Assembly (NCBI GenBank): GCA_963989385.1
Contig: OZ022515.1
Span: 4,806,803 to 4,870,802 of the forward strand
Length of the DNA: 64,000 bases
Source of the DNA: Ctena decussata
Taxonomy: Eukaryota; Mollusca; Bivalvia; Lucinida; Lucinidae
Direction of reading: 5' to 3'
Within the stretch, counting starts at the first letter, position 1, and every line of letters begins with the position of its first letter. The notes beneath the pieces are model-generated. The model saw only the letters and a list, made by a program, of their open reading frames with translations, was not told the DNA's origin and searched no databases. A program made the position numbers and the translations under genes. Of the stretch, positions 1-13,916 are shown in pieces.

Positions 1-540
1 ATGTTCAACATGCATTCAACATCTTATTATTGAATATGTTTTTTTTTCATAATGATGTGTTGATTGGAAACCAATAATTATATGTTGCAAAGCACAGAAT
101 GATTGATTATATACTAGTATAGATCATGATGAAAGTGCATTCAACATCTTATTATTGAATACATCTAATTATTGAATATTTTATCGTGATGAAAGTACGC
201 TTTGTTGATTTAAAATCAATTTAATGTTGCAATGTTGCAAAAGATTGATTGTATCCTAGTAGCATGATGGAACATGCATTCAACATCTAAATATTAAATG
301 TGATTTTTATCATGATTGAAGTATACTTTGTTAGTTCGAAAGATTGATTGTATCCTAGTAGCATGATGAAACATGCATTCAACATCTAAATATTAAATGG
401 GATTTTTATCATGATTGAAGTATACTTTGTTAGTTCGAAGTCAATAGTTATATGTTTCAACACACAAAATGATTGATTGTATACTAGTATCATGGTGAAA
501 CGTGCATATTACATTTAATTATTGAATAAAGTGATAAATA
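1..540. repeat. Degenerate ~100-137 bp satellite, about 5 units
   Basis: The block tgcattcaacatct recurs near positions 12, 138, 275, 375 and about 503, each followed by an AT-rich stretch and a gattgattgtat(c/a)ctagta block. Spacing varies from 100 to 137 bases. The units at about 244-340 and 343-440 are nearly identical, so a recent duplication of a 100-base unit lies inside an older array. The array runs off the left edge of the window. Confidence 0.8.
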
Positions 541-2332
541 CATTTGGTTGTTATTGCGTTTTAACATATAACATCTATTCAAGTCCGAGAGACATGTGAG
601 TAACAATCCCATTTTTGTGCTCAGTAAGGTTTTCCATAAACGTCTTTGTTCGTAAATGTATATTTAACGACTGAAATTTGCTATCTAAAGTGCATACATT
701 TTACTTGCTCGTTACTTGTATTGAGTTTGAATGTTCGCATCAGCAAAATTTAGATTATTCGAGAGATAGGAAGGATTTTAGCCAGACCTGTGATGAATGA
801 CAATAACTTGTTGCATCCTTTATCACACCTGAAAATAGTTATAACTAACTGCCTGATAACAATTTGTTTATTCCAATGGTAATAAATAGGAGGTGAGCGA
901 ACCTGTGGCATGAGTACATCACTTAATACTTACATTTAATGTCAAATATAAATTTTCAGTGAGGCCATGTTATCAATGGTGAGAAATTGTTGTTTCTTAT
1001 ATGGCCATTGGCTATTCCGTCAAAAGAAAGAAGCAAAACTATTCCGACATAAGAAAAAGCAGAACCAACGTAAAAGAGAACATATCTTTCATTTCATGGT
1101 AAAATGCAGTTGTTCGTGTCAATAGGGGCATTACCCTTCCATATGTTGTTAACAGTGGACTGATACATGAAGATATACGCCCGACAATGAATAATTGACA
1201 AATTAAACAATTCTCACACTAAAATGTGAGTGTAATCAAAATTGGTACAGCTCATTCGATAGTGCTGAGATCATGATCGAGTGGTGTCAAGGATTCGAAC
1301 CCCCGGGATAAATATTTTCATCCTATCTTACTTGTTATATATTTATTGTGACAAAAAATCCCTGTTCACAATTAAATAAGTAGGGCAATAACATTTGTTT
1401 GAGAATGAAATATAGGAATCTAAACACCCATCTCTTACAAGATAATTTTGAAACCTATAATTTGTTAAGTGGTCGCTTCAAAACGAAATGATGCTTACGT
1501 TTGTATATAGTACAATACGTTTTAACCCTCATCCCCCCCTCCTCCCCCCCCCCCCCCAACAACAAAAAAAAGTAATAATAATGAATACTTATATTTTTCA
1601 TTTGAAATCATTTGTTAAAGAAACATTTATAAGGCAATAAGAGACTTTACCACAATATCATGATTGTTTTGATATAGATTTGGCATTTGGAGGTAAATCT
1701 TTGAAATTAAATATTTTGTAAATAAGAGTAAGTTAGATTCATTGATTGATTGATTGCTGTTTTGCCCACATCAACGCAAGATTGGAAGAATACACATGAA
1801 GGTCACTTTCTTACTATATTTGATTGCTATTCTTTTTATATATGCTTATTGGGATCAATATTCATTAAATTCACCATACTTCGCCTGAATGCTATAATTA
1901 CAATTAACAATATGTACAATTGTATGCGTTTAAATTATCCTTATACATTGTAGAAAACATAATGTTCTTTCTTAGATAATACACGCAGGCTAAATTGTTT
2001 AGTCAATACTAGTGTACAATTAAATGTCTCGAGTCTTGACCTACTGTGTGGACACAAAGCACACACGCTAGAACTGGTGTCCAGAAAGTGATAAAAATAA
2101 AACTGGTGTCCACAATGTCAGTATCGTAAATTTTATATAACATACTTCAGCATGCGTTTTATCAACTTCTAGCACTTAAGGTGGGGTTTAGTATGAACAA
2201 GTATTAAATATACTTATTAGAAAGCATAACAAAGCAATATTTGCTTCGGTGTCCATAAGTTCATTTAATTCATGATGGTTCACATGTATAGTAAAACCAG
2301 ATTACCATAGGTTCACAGTGACGGTAAAACCG

Positions 2333-2334
<2 letters not shown>
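541..2334. other. Unassigned AT-rich stretch
   Basis: No exon-like reading frame is visible. There is a poly-C run near 1537-1557. Near 1280-1305 a ggattcgaaccc string resembles a tRNA B-box in a SINE remnant, but no A-box partner was found. The only open frame (1750-1953) is AT-rich and unrecognisable. Confidence 0.5.

Positions 2335-2364
<30 letters not shown>
2335..2364. repeat. (TG)n microsatellite
   Basis: About 15 uninterrupted TG dinucleotides followed by a G-rich run. Open frames on both strands here come from the dinucleotide repeat. Confidence 0.95.
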
Positions 2365-2366
<2 letters not shown>

Positions 2367-2640
2367 GGGGGGGTGGCGTTGGACGGAGGTGTCATGACTG
2401 TGATATGTGCTGTATCTTATCACAGAAATGGATGTCATGCAACTTTCCAAAAGAAATAGCCCGGAAACAAGTAACTTTTCAAAAACTAACAAACGGAAAC
2501 CATTATTGTATGAGATGAAGTTGAAAAAGGGCAATAACTCCAAAAGTAATAGGCAGATTTTACATTAAATTAAACCTGACTAGTATTTTATAATTATATA
2601 TATGTGTATAAAATATGAATCCAATACATTAATCTTTCCA

Positions 2641-2713
2641 GCCTACAGCGGGTCTTGAACTCGAGACTACCAGGTTAGCTGGCCAATGCTTAACCCACTG
2701 AACTACCGGGGCT
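2641..2713 (-). mobile_element. tRNA-derived SINE head, partial (family A)
   Basis: Read on the minus strand this begins gccccggtagttcagtgggt and ends in a B-box-like gagttcaagacc, the layout of a tRNA-derived polymerase III promoter. The same head occurs in the fuller copies at 62194 (plus) and at 58275 and 63683 (minus). Here the SINE body that should follow the head is missing, so this is a truncated copy and not a tRNA gene. Confidence 0.75.
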
Positions 2714-3019
2714 TCTGTCTCTTTGACTCAATGTGGCTTCTCTGGACTGCGCAATCCTTTCTAAAAAGACTCTTCTCTTAATGGAAGAAATTTACTTCTA
2801 TGCGAAGACATTGTCCTTTAAAAATTGATACCATTGAAAAGGAAAGCAGATTATAAAAAGACTGTAATTGTATCAAACCAAATTAAATATATTCTAAACC
2901 AATTTTAATTACACTTAACGATATAAATTCTACCTTATCCCATTTTACAGCACGTGTTGCAAGATAAACCTAGGAACCAGTTGAGAAATCTGAGGCGTTT
3001 GTGTCGGTAAACTCTTTTA

Positions 3020-3475
3020 TCATGCATCTGCTGAAAAATTCACCTGATAACAAGGGTATGATAACATGATGTGATATAATGTCACTTTAGAACTGCGCTT
3101 GCGCGAATGTTATCAGGCGATGCCTTATGAAGCGATCTCTGAAGACGATTGGCTACATACTGACGTTGGCCGTGATAACAACGGTCGATTGGTTAAATGA
3201 CGTCACCGACTTACGTCACAACGCATTCGCAACGTCAACAAGTTCGGACAAAACTGTGTTTGCTTTTCATTTGTTTGACTCTTTTACGCCGTAAAATTTC
3301 TGACGATGCATGATAAATAGAAAACTATGATAGTGTCTTTTGATATCAAGTTTATCAGGCTCGACCAGAAACACGTCGGACTGGCTCGGCAAGCCTCGCC
3401 ATTCCTACGCTGTTTCTGGTCTCGCCTGATAAACTTGATATCAAAAGATACTAACATGGTATTCTCTATTTTGAA
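3020..3475. mobile_element. Hairpin-ended dispersed repeat, copy 1
   Basis: A 450-base repeat with a second copy at 15205-15643. It contains gcgcttgcgcgaatgttatc, several acgtca boxes (3198-3240), an atgataaatagaa block, then an imperfect inverted repeat at 3331-3453. The hairpin arms carry cttttgatatcaagtttatc and its complement, and the loop region is ctcggcaagcctcg. Flanking sequence differs between the copies, which marks approximate ends. No coding capacity is visible, so it is probably a non-autonomous element. Confidence 0.7.
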
Positions 3476-4044
3476 GCAACCTCTGATTTCGCACTAATAT
3501 CCTTAGTACAAGTGTATATATGATACTTAGCTAATATTTGTCCGAGGCCGGTTCAAGAAAGGAAAAAAACATTGTTTTAATAAAACTGCCTCTTGCCCTT
3601 CGGGTATAACATCTCTACCATTTCGAGAAAAGTATGGTCGTCGATTTATGTGAATTTATGCATTATTTATTCTTTATTTTATTTCTGATTTTTATCACAT
3701 CCATGGATTCTTTCAAATTGCCAAGTTGAAAGATAAAACTCTTGTTATATGATTTATTATCAATGTGGTCGAGTATTTGCAACACTTTGCAGTTTCAAAG
3801 ATATAAACTATTTTTAATTATTTCCAAACTTTCGTTGTTGGGTTTCAAACACGCAGGATTGTCTCATTAGTTTGACTGTACAGTCAGATAAAGCCCTCGC
3901 CCGTCTGTAGTTAAGTCCGTCCTTCTGTCTGTTTGGAATCTTGTCCCCGCATTTTCGCCACCGTATTCAATTGCATCATATTGATTTGAAAATTTGTAGC
4001 TTGAGTACTTATGATTTGAATATGTGCAAGTGGGTTTTGATTGA

Positions 4045-6015
4045 GTTTTTAGCTCATCTGAGCCAGTGGCTCCGGGGGAGCTTATTGAATGGTAAGGCTC
4101 CGTTGTCCGTCGTCCGTCCGTCGTCCGTCCGTCCGTCCGTCCACACTTTCAAACAACTTCTCCTCTGAAGCCACTTGGCCGATTGTAACCAAATTTCATA
4201 TAGAGCCTTTTGGGACCTTAGGAACGAAAAGTTGTTCAAACGGTCCTGGTCACATGACCAACATAACCGCCATGCCCATATATGGTAAAAACCTAAAAAT
4301 ATCTTCTTCTCCAGAACTAATAGGCCGATGGCCTTGAGACTTGGTATGTAGCATTTGATACGCAAGTACTACCAAGATTGTTCAAATTATGACCTTGGGT
4401 TGACCTTGACCTTTCAAACGGTACGGTCAAATTTGCTTCCATATGCTTTTATACGGCAAAATGCTACAACATAAGATTTCTTGGAAACTGTTGAAGATTT
4501 TGGGCTAAAATTAGTATCTACAGTCATCTTGATGAGTACATAAAATTTATGAGTACAAGAGGTCATGGTCATTCTTTGACAGTTGACTCAGAACTTTCAT
4601 ATTTTTTCCAAGTTATAACAATCTCCTTAAAAGCCACTGGGCCCATTGAAATGAAATTTCATATAAGATATTCATGGATTGAGGGAACGAAAATTTATTC
4701 ATACGGTCCAGGTCACATGACCATCATGGCCACCACGCCCAAATATGGTAAAAACCTTTAAAAATCTTCTTAAACCGATGGCCTTGAAACTCGATATGTA
4801 TCATTTGGTACTAAAGTACTATCATGATTGTTCAAATTATGACCATGGGTAGACCTTGACCTTTTTTACGGCAAGATCAATTATGGGAAAATGCTAGAAC
4901 ATAAGACTTCGTGGAAAGTTTTGAAGATTTTGACCTAAAATTTGTATAAACAGCCATCTTAATGAGTACATGAAGATTTGTGAGTACAAGAGGTCAAGGT
5001 CATTCTTTGACCTTTGACCCAGAACACTCATATTTTGACAATTTCAAACAATCTCCTCAAAAACCTCTGCGTCAGTTGTGACCAAATTCATATAGAGCCT
5101 CCGGGGTGGAGGGAATGAAAATTTTTCTCTAACGGTCCTGGTCACATAACCAACATTGTCGCCATGCCCATATTTGGTAAAAACCTTTAAAAATCTTCTT
5201 CTCCAGAACCAACTGACCGATGGCATTGAGACTTGGTATGTAGCATTGGGTACTCGAGTACTATCAAGTTTGTTCAAATTATGACTTTGGGTTGACCTTG
5301 ACCTTTTTTACAGCAAAGTCAAATATGGGAAAATGCTATAACATAAGATTTCATGGAACATTTTGAAGATTTTGGCCTAAAAATTGGTATATACAGCTGT
5401 CTTAATGAGGTCATGAAGAATTATGAGCAGAAGAGGTCAGGGTCATTTGATCCAGATGTCATATTTTGATGATTTTCAAACATTAAAATTTTCCTCAAAA
5501 AAACAAAGGACCAATTGTAAACACATTTCATATATTAGCCTCAAGGAATTGATTGAATGAAAATTTGTTCAAACCGTCCGGGTCACATGACCAACATGGC
5601 CGCCATTACCATTTATGGTATAAATCTTTAATATTTTTCTTCTCCAGAACCAATACAACTATGGCCTTTAAACTGTGTAAGTAGCATGGAGTACTAGAGT
5701 ACTAGCATTGAATACTCGAGTACTATCAAGATTGTTCAAAGTATGACCTTGGGTTTACCTTGACCTTTTTTGCGGCATGGTTAAATATGGGAAAATGCTA
5801 GAACATAAGATTTCATGGAAAGTTTTGAAAATTTTGGACTAAAATGGTATATATAGTTGTCTCAATGAGTACATGAAGATTTATGAGTAGAGGTGGTCAA
5901 GGTCATTCTTTGACTTTTGACCCAAGACTCATACTTTGACAATTTCAGTCATGATAAGAAAACGCCAACTTGCCAATTGCTCAAGTGAGCGATTCAGGGC
6001 CTCATGGCCCTCTTG
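4045..6015 (+). mobile_element. Gtccgtccg-type long non-coding element with ~440 bp internal tandem units
   Basis: It opens with gctcatctgagc and a run of gtccgtccg (4107-4141) and closes with gctcaagtgagc followed by gcctcatggccctcttg. Between these lie about four degenerate units of roughly 440 bases. Landmarks are the ggtcacatgacca-like block near 4248, 4712, 5140 and 5580, and the gaggtcaaggtcattctttgac-like block near 4558, 4990, 5434 and 5895. This gctcan(g/c)tgagc-bounded repeat is very common in bivalve genomes. It has no protein coding capacity, and the open frames inside are shadows. Its transposition class is not evident. Confidence 0.75.
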
Positions 6016-6855
6016 TTCTTAATACAGGTATACCCAGGTTGCCCTTACTAACTAGGACCACCTTATCTTTGCAACTCTTGGAGCATTATTAAAAAGACTT
6101 GAAACCATGCTGAAAGTTTTACAATGACCTGAAGCATGCGCAGTGCATGTGTTTTTTTTTTATCTTCAATTGCCATACTTTAAAAAGTTAAAACCCCTTA
6201 TCAGGTTTTTGCATTTTTCTAACTTTCGAAATCTATTGACAAAAAACTGATTATTGGTATTGTCAGGAGCATTTGATATTTGAATCACTTATAATATGGC
6301 TAGGATATGCTGCGTTGAAAGTTAGACGTATAAGTCAATGACTTTTAGACTCAGAGGCTGAATTTTCGTTAATGCACTGTTCGTTTTTTCATCAGATTCT
6401 TATAAGCACAGTGATGGTTCCTGTTAGAGTTTTATTGGGTATATAGTCTTGATCAGTTGCTATGTTGTTTGTTCTTAAATCTCAATCACCTGATAAACAT
6501 ACAAGCATCGTTCATAAACATCGTCTTTGAGAAGCCAAAAAGTCTGGCCGTTGCCTTTAACATTTCAAAGGCAGACAAAATTTATATAACTAGATTCATT
6601 TTAATGTAGACACATAAATTGATCTATCAACCTCTCGAAATTTTTGTGAAACTAGGAAAAATATTTATTATTAATAATGTATTATTCTGTAAAATACAGT
6701 ATTTGACCTAATAACTGCACACAATCTAACAAGCCCACATTATCATGATTGAGGGAACTTCTGAAGCATATGATGGTAATCACACATATTTTTACTGTTC
6801 TGACCCTTAACCTGTTAAAAAGAGCTGACATACTAAAAAAAATTTCAGGTGTCAC
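6016..6855. other. Repeat-derived tail, partly shared with 61.6-62.1 kb
   Basis: The block at about 6365-6480 (gcactgttcgttttttcatc and following text with tatagtcttgat) resembles 61972-62060 in the same orientation. The rest is unassigned. No exon is visible. Confidence 0.5.
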
Positions 6856-6859
6856 TTAA

Positions 6860-8520
6860 AGGGAAATCACCCTATAAAAACTGCCATTGAAATTTTGTTG
6901 AAACTTCACTCAGTGGTAGAATATTATATGCTAAGTGAAAAAATGAAATAAAAAAATGGGGTCACCGTACTACTTTGTGAGATAACGCAGCGCCATCTAT
7001 GTGCCTGCTTAAAACATGACTATGTCTATTACGAACACTTTATCCGAGAAAATAGATGACCGATCGTTTCGAAATAAAGATTAATTAACTCCTCTTTCTT
7101 GTCTCTTTGTTTGCCTATCAAAATTATCATCGTCGTATGTCTCATTATATAGGTTATTTTCAGTTTTTAGTTTCCCGCCATTTTCCATTAGTGGAAAAAA
7201 CGTGGAATTTCTTCAATATAAAAAGTTCCACCATTGAAATTTTTATATACTTTTGATATAGTAAAGGAATGATCCACCTCGTGCAAATAAGCAAATAAAA
7301 AATAGAGGTCATCGACCAAATATTCGAGTTATGGAAGGAAAACCACTTTTATTTCGTGCGGTTTTCATATAAGCGCGTTGACGTCAAGGTTTTATGCGTT
7401 GACGTCGCTTTCTATTTGGCGCCATCAACGGCCATATGGATAGCGCTCTTACCTTTCGATGCTTCTTATAGCAATGCAATATAATTCCCTATTCAATTTC
7501 AGCAATGCTCTTATGTCTTGAACATATAGTCTATATGAAATTGTCGCCTTCAAAATTTTCTCGTATGCAGACAACACATTAATGAGAGAAATTCCAAGGA
7601 CTGAAACTTGGCAGCATGTTCATTGTTATTTTTCATAGAATTTCGAACTTTTTTCTTGGTCCAGATTATATCACATTTATATCTAATGAACAAGTTTATG
7701 TGCGAACATTCAACTTGTTGGACCCGGCCACTGCCTGGCATGTACTTTCACGGCAAAGCTTTGTCCGTGGTGCATGATTTCAATTTATCATTTAATGATG
7801 AGACCAATTTTGGAGGATATGCATTTTGATAATTTTCCCTGTTCGCATCGAGAATCTATGAATCCTGTTGAAAGTCTAGGGCGATTAGTGAAAAGTAAGA
7901 GTGTCGCCGCCTAGCCGTTGTAAAATTTGTATCTTACGAGAACAATATGGCTGATCGTCTTAATTACTTGCGTTAAATCTTAGGAGCAAATATTCAAAAA
8001 GAAAAGAAAAAGACAAAACATAATTACCATACCGACATGAGCTAACAATAAAAGCTTAGATCATCCTGCGCATTTGCTCAGTCTGATCTCCGCTTTCAAT
8101 GTTTCCATGGGTATTTCATGACTCAAGCAAATGGTACTAAGTCCTTATTTGTTTTTATACTTGCATTTAGTAATTACGAGATTCAAAACGCGCTTGCAGT
8201 TTTCACATCCTCTCCTTACCTTACCTGACATTTTATTCCTAAAAAATTACACACTACCCGCCAAAAAAATTGGCGCTCTCTTTTCCGTATAAAATTCTTC
8301 AGCCCCATTTTTGTCGTATTTTTTCTTTTGTCCAGTTTTATATATTTACCATTTTTCTGTCGCAAAACACTTATACATTTGTTTCAACAAAGAGCCCATG
8401 TTGTCTTCGAAAGTGACGTAAACGTTTTAGCGTTACGGCAAACGACGTCATGATAACCATAGCAGGAAACAATGACGCTGCGTCAAAATGTATGCGCACG
8501 AACATTGAGGCGATTTCCCT
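6860..8520. mobile_element. 1.66 kb non-autonomous element flanked by TTAA
   Basis: The left end reads ttaa|agggaaatcacc and the right end ggcgatttccct|ttaa. This gives inverted termini of about 12 bases (agggaaatcrcc) and a TTAA duplication at 6856-6859 and 8521-8524. A TTAA target is the signature of the piggyBac and Kolobok groups. The interior is AT-rich, holds no transposase-like frame, and contains acgtca boxes near 7380-7405 and 8410-8450. The termini are short, so the call depends on coincidence of the inverted ends and the duplication. Confidence 0.65.
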
Positions 8521-8524
8521 TTAA

Positions 8525-11500
8525 GAAGCTATTCCATGCTTCTTTGACTTTAAGTAGCTTTCCTCTGATAGACTGAGGGCATAATCGAGTAAGAAAAGTT
8601 ACGCTAAACGTTTTGGGTACATGCTGGCAACCGGTCTCAATTTAAAAAAAAATTGTTTACAAGATCTATGGGAGTTGCCAGCTCGAAATAATTGATTTAG
8701 ATGGTGCTAGAGACTGAAGAAAATAAGTCCTGCTTTGTATCATTTTGGAATCCGTAAGTTTACATTCCATATATTATGGGAGCACCCTGGCCTAAATAAC
8801 CACGCAGTGTTATTCACTTTGATAAAATAAATGACTGTCGGTGTGACAAATATTAAGCTTATGAATGTTTGAAAATAATAAAATGCAAAAATACAGTTTC
8901 ATCAGTCTTAATTCTGTATTTACCCTACCTTTTACAGATTGCAGTAGTCACTTGAGTATAAAATAGATCTAAAATCTTTTTATACGGAAAGTATGCCACA
9001 TGAGTTTGAAAATATTCCTTTCATTTTTTATAACTGATGACTTAGTTACTATGGATTTTAAACATCCCATGCAAATAAGTTTTGGTTTGTAACGCTTTAA
9101 TGAATAATCTATTAAGTGTAAGAGAGGTAATGACAAAGAAATGTTGGCATTAAAAGACTGGCAAACATCGGGAGACGTCAAGACACCATTTTCAACTCTT
9201 GATATAATATCTTGATCCAGTAATTAAAACGTAAACTACCGTATTAACGACATGAATCTAAGGCAACAAGTATATAGATCCAAAGTTATAGGATCAAAGG
9301 TTTCCACTATATGATCGACAACAACCTTGTAAATAGCATTTTTTTTTTCTTGAGTGAATATGAAGGTTCGCGTGGTGGCAATCGCATAAATTTGGGTTAT
9401 TTTTCATTTGTTACATTACCCTAAAAACAGAATAGATAAATGGAAAAAGTAAGAGCTGTATGACATTTATCTAAATCATGAATATGCTTACTTTGCCAGT
9501 CATTTAATATGCAAGGAGCAAAATAAAGTTTAGGAAACTTGAAAATGTCAGTCGACAGTTATAATAGTAACGTACACAACAGTAACATGAAAAAATAAAC
9601 AATCGCAATACAAATATAACAGTGACATGAAAACAAATGTATGCATGTATCCTTACCGAAATACGCTGTCATTTATTTTCAAGTCAGCACACGTCAGCCT
9701 TGTCTTAGGAAGACTGCTTTATACTTTTTAAATTAGTTTATGTGGTTGCGGCGTTATCAGCTGAAGAAGGAATGAAGCTTATTTCATGAAAATTTAAACA
9801 AATTTGACAAAGTCTTGTAAATTAAGAGGGGAAAACACGATAGAAGTTGTAGCTATTATATGTAATATGTGACTCGTGTTACATCTAAAGTAGTCAGGTG
9901 GACATGTTATAATAAAGAAATGTTTTTAATATGGACCTTCAAACCACAATAGCATGAAAAGATGAAAAGCAGTAACGCTATGTTATAAATTGCAGTTTAT
10001 AAATACTCTCATTCTATGTTAATCAGTTTATGAATTAAACTTTGAATAAAGCTGTTTCAAAGTTTCAGTTCCTGTCTGGATTCAGTCTTTGTGCTTTGGT
10101 ATCAATTTTCGCACCTGTGGTGAAAGTATATACTAGTATACTGAGATGTCAGTCATAAAGCAGGAATGCCTTTGTTGCGGAATCTTTCGGAATATTACCC
10201 CATATAAACCTTTCTGTAAAGCAGCAGCACAATACTGAATTCGTAAAATCACATAAAACAATCAATCATACATAGGCTTTGATTCAACCAATCAGCAGTA
10301 AATTTAGTAACATTAAAATCCCGCTGCAGGGTAACCAACGTGACAAGTCTTTTATTTCTGATCAGCTGTACTCCAATATGCTATTGTAATAAAGATTTAG
10401 CACCAGAAAATATTATTGTGAGATTTTCGACACATATTATTCCATTATAAACCTGTTGCAGGGTTGCATTATTAGCTGTAACATAACAATCTAGTCTAAG
10501 GCAGACATGCCCATCAACATCCCCAATGCTTATGCAGACATGTTTTATTAGCACAATACACTGAGCCACTTTAGTTCCGCACCACTTATAAAATGTAAGA
10601 TTCCTCGAAAAAGAAATAAGATAATTTTAATCTGAAACTTTCAGCGAAACGCGCATTTAAGTCTGCACAATTCATAGAAAATGTGTTGTGATAGAGCCAG
10701 AAACAGTCAAGAAAACAGATCCGAATGGGCAGTACCCACAAAACACAAATTCGCATTGCGTTATTTTGCATTGCATGCAGACCAAACTGCACTATTATCA
10801 GTGTCGAATGTTTGCATTGTCATTGTTCAGAGCCGATTCATTTTCGGCGATATAAAAGACTGGAACATGTTTGTAAACTTTACCATGTTTTCAGCAGCCG
10901 ACTATTTTTGGTTGCCAAATGCCAAAGGTTTGAAAAAGATCTTTTTATTCACATTTTTTTAAAAACTATAGAAATTTTGAATGTTTCTGAGCAAACCAGT
11001 TGTTAAAACACTTCTTTTATAATTTCATAGTAAACAACGATGTGTTCGTCGTTAATTTAAATACAATTTTTTTTGATACATTAACGCTATCCCGTTGATG
11101 TAAGCGATGACGTCACTACTCCTAAAGCTCTTGGATGTGCAAATGATAGAATGGTTAGTGTTTTGATATTTCTGTGCACACAAGTGACTTGTAACAAAAC
11201 GATTTACAAAGAAAATCTAGTTTCGTTATTTTAACTGATGTTAACATGACGTCAAGCCAAGCACTGCTTCAAAACGTCACGTTGTATCTTAATTAAATCG
11301 CAGTAATAGAGGGTTTGACTTCAATAAAGTACTCATTTTTGGTGTTTTTCTATCACAACCATCACTGAGGATAATGCCTATTGCATAATGCATTTCAAAA
11401 GCGTAAACGCTTAGGTTGCACGTGCAGTTTTGTCAAAATGTACTTGTGAGGAACTAGAAGGTTGCCTATTAATTAAGTGAAAAATAAGTCTGTGAAACTC

Positions 11501-13650
11501 TGGTATTTGAGAATAAAATACTTTGTCCATGATTCCGGTTTAAAGGGACTCCATAGGAAACTGTTTAATAAGCAATGTTTGGATCGAAAAGAGACAGGCA
11601 CAACAAATGAAGCCTAGATGATCATAGAACAAACTATTATCTAACCGAATGCGACTTTGTTTAAACAGATTAAGACGTGACTCCTCATTTCTCTTTTTTT
11701 TCATTTAATATGTCTGAAATAGCCCTCCAATGGTCCTGCTAGGATTTTTTGGAAAGGAACTGCATAATGTGACCACATAAAGCATTATACTAAGAACTTA
11801 ATATAATGTTATGACATAATAGAGTTGATTTAGCTGTAATTTCAACTGAGCCATTTTCCTAGGTAACGTAAATTATTCCTTTAGGCGAACACAAGTATGG
11901 TTTTAGTAATCTGCTTGCAAGGGTTCACGTTTGAAATAACATAAACTTTTAGTCATTTTAGATATTTTAGTTTATATTTCTACTTACTTAAAGTAGCACC
12001 TTCTTTCATATGTTTAAGACTTTGATTCTATTATAATGAAATGTGTCACAGTAACATTTATTAACGTTACTACCGAAAGTAACTGACAAAAAAATATGGA
12101 CTAGATTATAGTTATTATAATAATTCGAAATAATTTAATTGGAAAGTGATCATAAAAACGAAATAAACATGAGTTTGCATTCGTTTATATGTGAATATTG
12201 ATCGATGTAGAAGTTCGGCATTATACATTCATACTTTGCATCCTTCAAATGCAGCTAATTAACAGCTTATAAATAGAGGGTTGTAACTAATGTATAACCC
12301 TTCCACCTAGCTTTATTGCGGTGGTCGGAAGCTACATAAAAAGCTCCAAAAAGTTATGTAGAAATTACAAATTTACTCGAGTGGATGGGGTAAATATAGC
12401 CTACTGCATCATTTTCTTATGATTTACTCGTTGTCAGTCTTATCACCATATTAAGGAAACTATTAACATGTTTTCGTATTCAAATGGGGATGTTTCTGAG
12501 CGGATAAAACATCTTTTTATCGTATTTAAAGTGCATTTTAAGAAAGAATTAACACCTGGTATGGTTTAATTGAACGATAATAAGTGGGTATTTAAACAGT
12601 TGTGGTAAATACTAAAAAGTGGTATTTCAGAGTGCCAACGCCTCTTTTCACGTTTCTTTATATTAGTGCTTTTGATAAAAAAATACAAATTGCCTTTACC
12701 CAACATTTTTAGCGTACCCATTTTAAAGCCCATGTTCTCTAATCATTCCCAAGTCTATGATGCTTTAGCCATTAATTTCTGTTTTCTTCCATACACAAAA
12801 ATTCTTTGAATTATGCGCTTATTAGGATGAGCTGGCTGTATTAGAGGCAGGTTGTAATTGGGCAATCGCTGCTAGCTCCCACACTGGTTTTAATGATGCT
12901 GTCACAATGTCGACCAGAAGGAAAGCCATATCTAAAAATTACCTAACAATAAATAAGTCCGATTTATTTTCAAAGCACACTTTTATTAGAGTTGTTACAA
13001 CAATCCCCTACAAGATTAGTTTAACGATCATCAGCTAAAATAATGTTTCTTTTCCTTTCCGTTTTGTGAGTTAAAAGTCAATCTGCCCGGACACTTTTAC
13101 AAAAATAAGAATTTTATCCTGAAAAACTTACTTGCACCTGGGGTATATGCAAAATAATTGCCACTCGTTCATAGGGCAGAGACGCAGTGGCAAGCTGGTA
13201 CCTAACTGCCGCCAAATATTTTGACAGCATGCTCTCAGTTTGTGCTCCTATGAAAGGAATATTAATGTGACAATGAATGCCTGATGCATAACAAATTTCG
13301 AGTAGTACATGATTTAAGAATGAAACCGCTTGCATATATGGCTATTAAATACCGTGTATTATCGAAGCCCAACCCATGCATTAACAGTGGAATTCACGCA
13401 CAATTCGAACATTATTTTAGGCATGCTTATAATCGCAGTGCGGGCCGTAATGTTTTTAAGACGTCACGCTCGAACAACTTTCCTAGGACATGGCAAATGT
13501 TAATGCAAGAAACCATTTTTTATGATCCCAATAAGCAACTAAATCAGCATGACATAAGAACTTAACGGGTAAGCTGGCTAAGCAATTATCAGGAATGCAC
13601 TCATCTGCTTAGGAAATGATTAGCGGAGGAAGTTGAGATAACAAGTAAAT
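8525..13650. other. Five kilobases with no recognisable gene or element
   Basis: I see no splice-bounded coding frame, tandem array or paired termini here. Overlapping open frames on both strands at 10586-11006 are hydrophobic or low complexity and match nothing I recognise. Isolated acgtca boxes occur near 11109 and 11250. If the receptor gene at 15.7-30.6 kb has further exons they would have to lie in or beyond this stretch, but none was found. Confidence 0.5.
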
Positions 13651-13651
13651 G

Positions 13652-13916
13652 TAAAGGTAACATAGCCTAGTGGCCGTAGGGGCAGTGCTGGACAGAGGCC
13701 CTGTATCTTGGGCACATCATTTTAAAGGCGGAGCCCATCTCCCTTTTTTTACTGTCCTACTGTCCTATCCTTTCCTGATTCGAAACAGATACCGATTTAC
13801 TGCTGGGTTGACAGAGAGAGTTCTCCAGTGCTAGATGGCCCAACCTGGGTTTGAACCCCAGACCTTCTGCACCCTACTGAATCTTTTATCCGTTCGACCA
13901 CTACACCGATCCCGGA
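13652..13916 (-). mobile_element. tRNA-derived SINE, family C
   Basis: On the minus strand it opens with ccgggatcggtgtagtggtc (A-box region) and has a ggggttcaaacccagg B-box region, followed by a body with tttcgaatcaggaaaggata and a tail ending ggccactaggctatg. A second copy in plus orientation is at 46706-46965 and shares the ttcgaatcagg(g/a)aagga body block and a ggcc-rich tail. The stretch is non-coding. Confidence 0.7.

Noticed and set aside
10586..11006. Possible 7TM exon of the receptor gene (hydrophobic frames on both strands)
   Set aside because: The frames are short, unrelated to Methuselah-like TM motifs, overlap on opposite strands and lack good splice borders.
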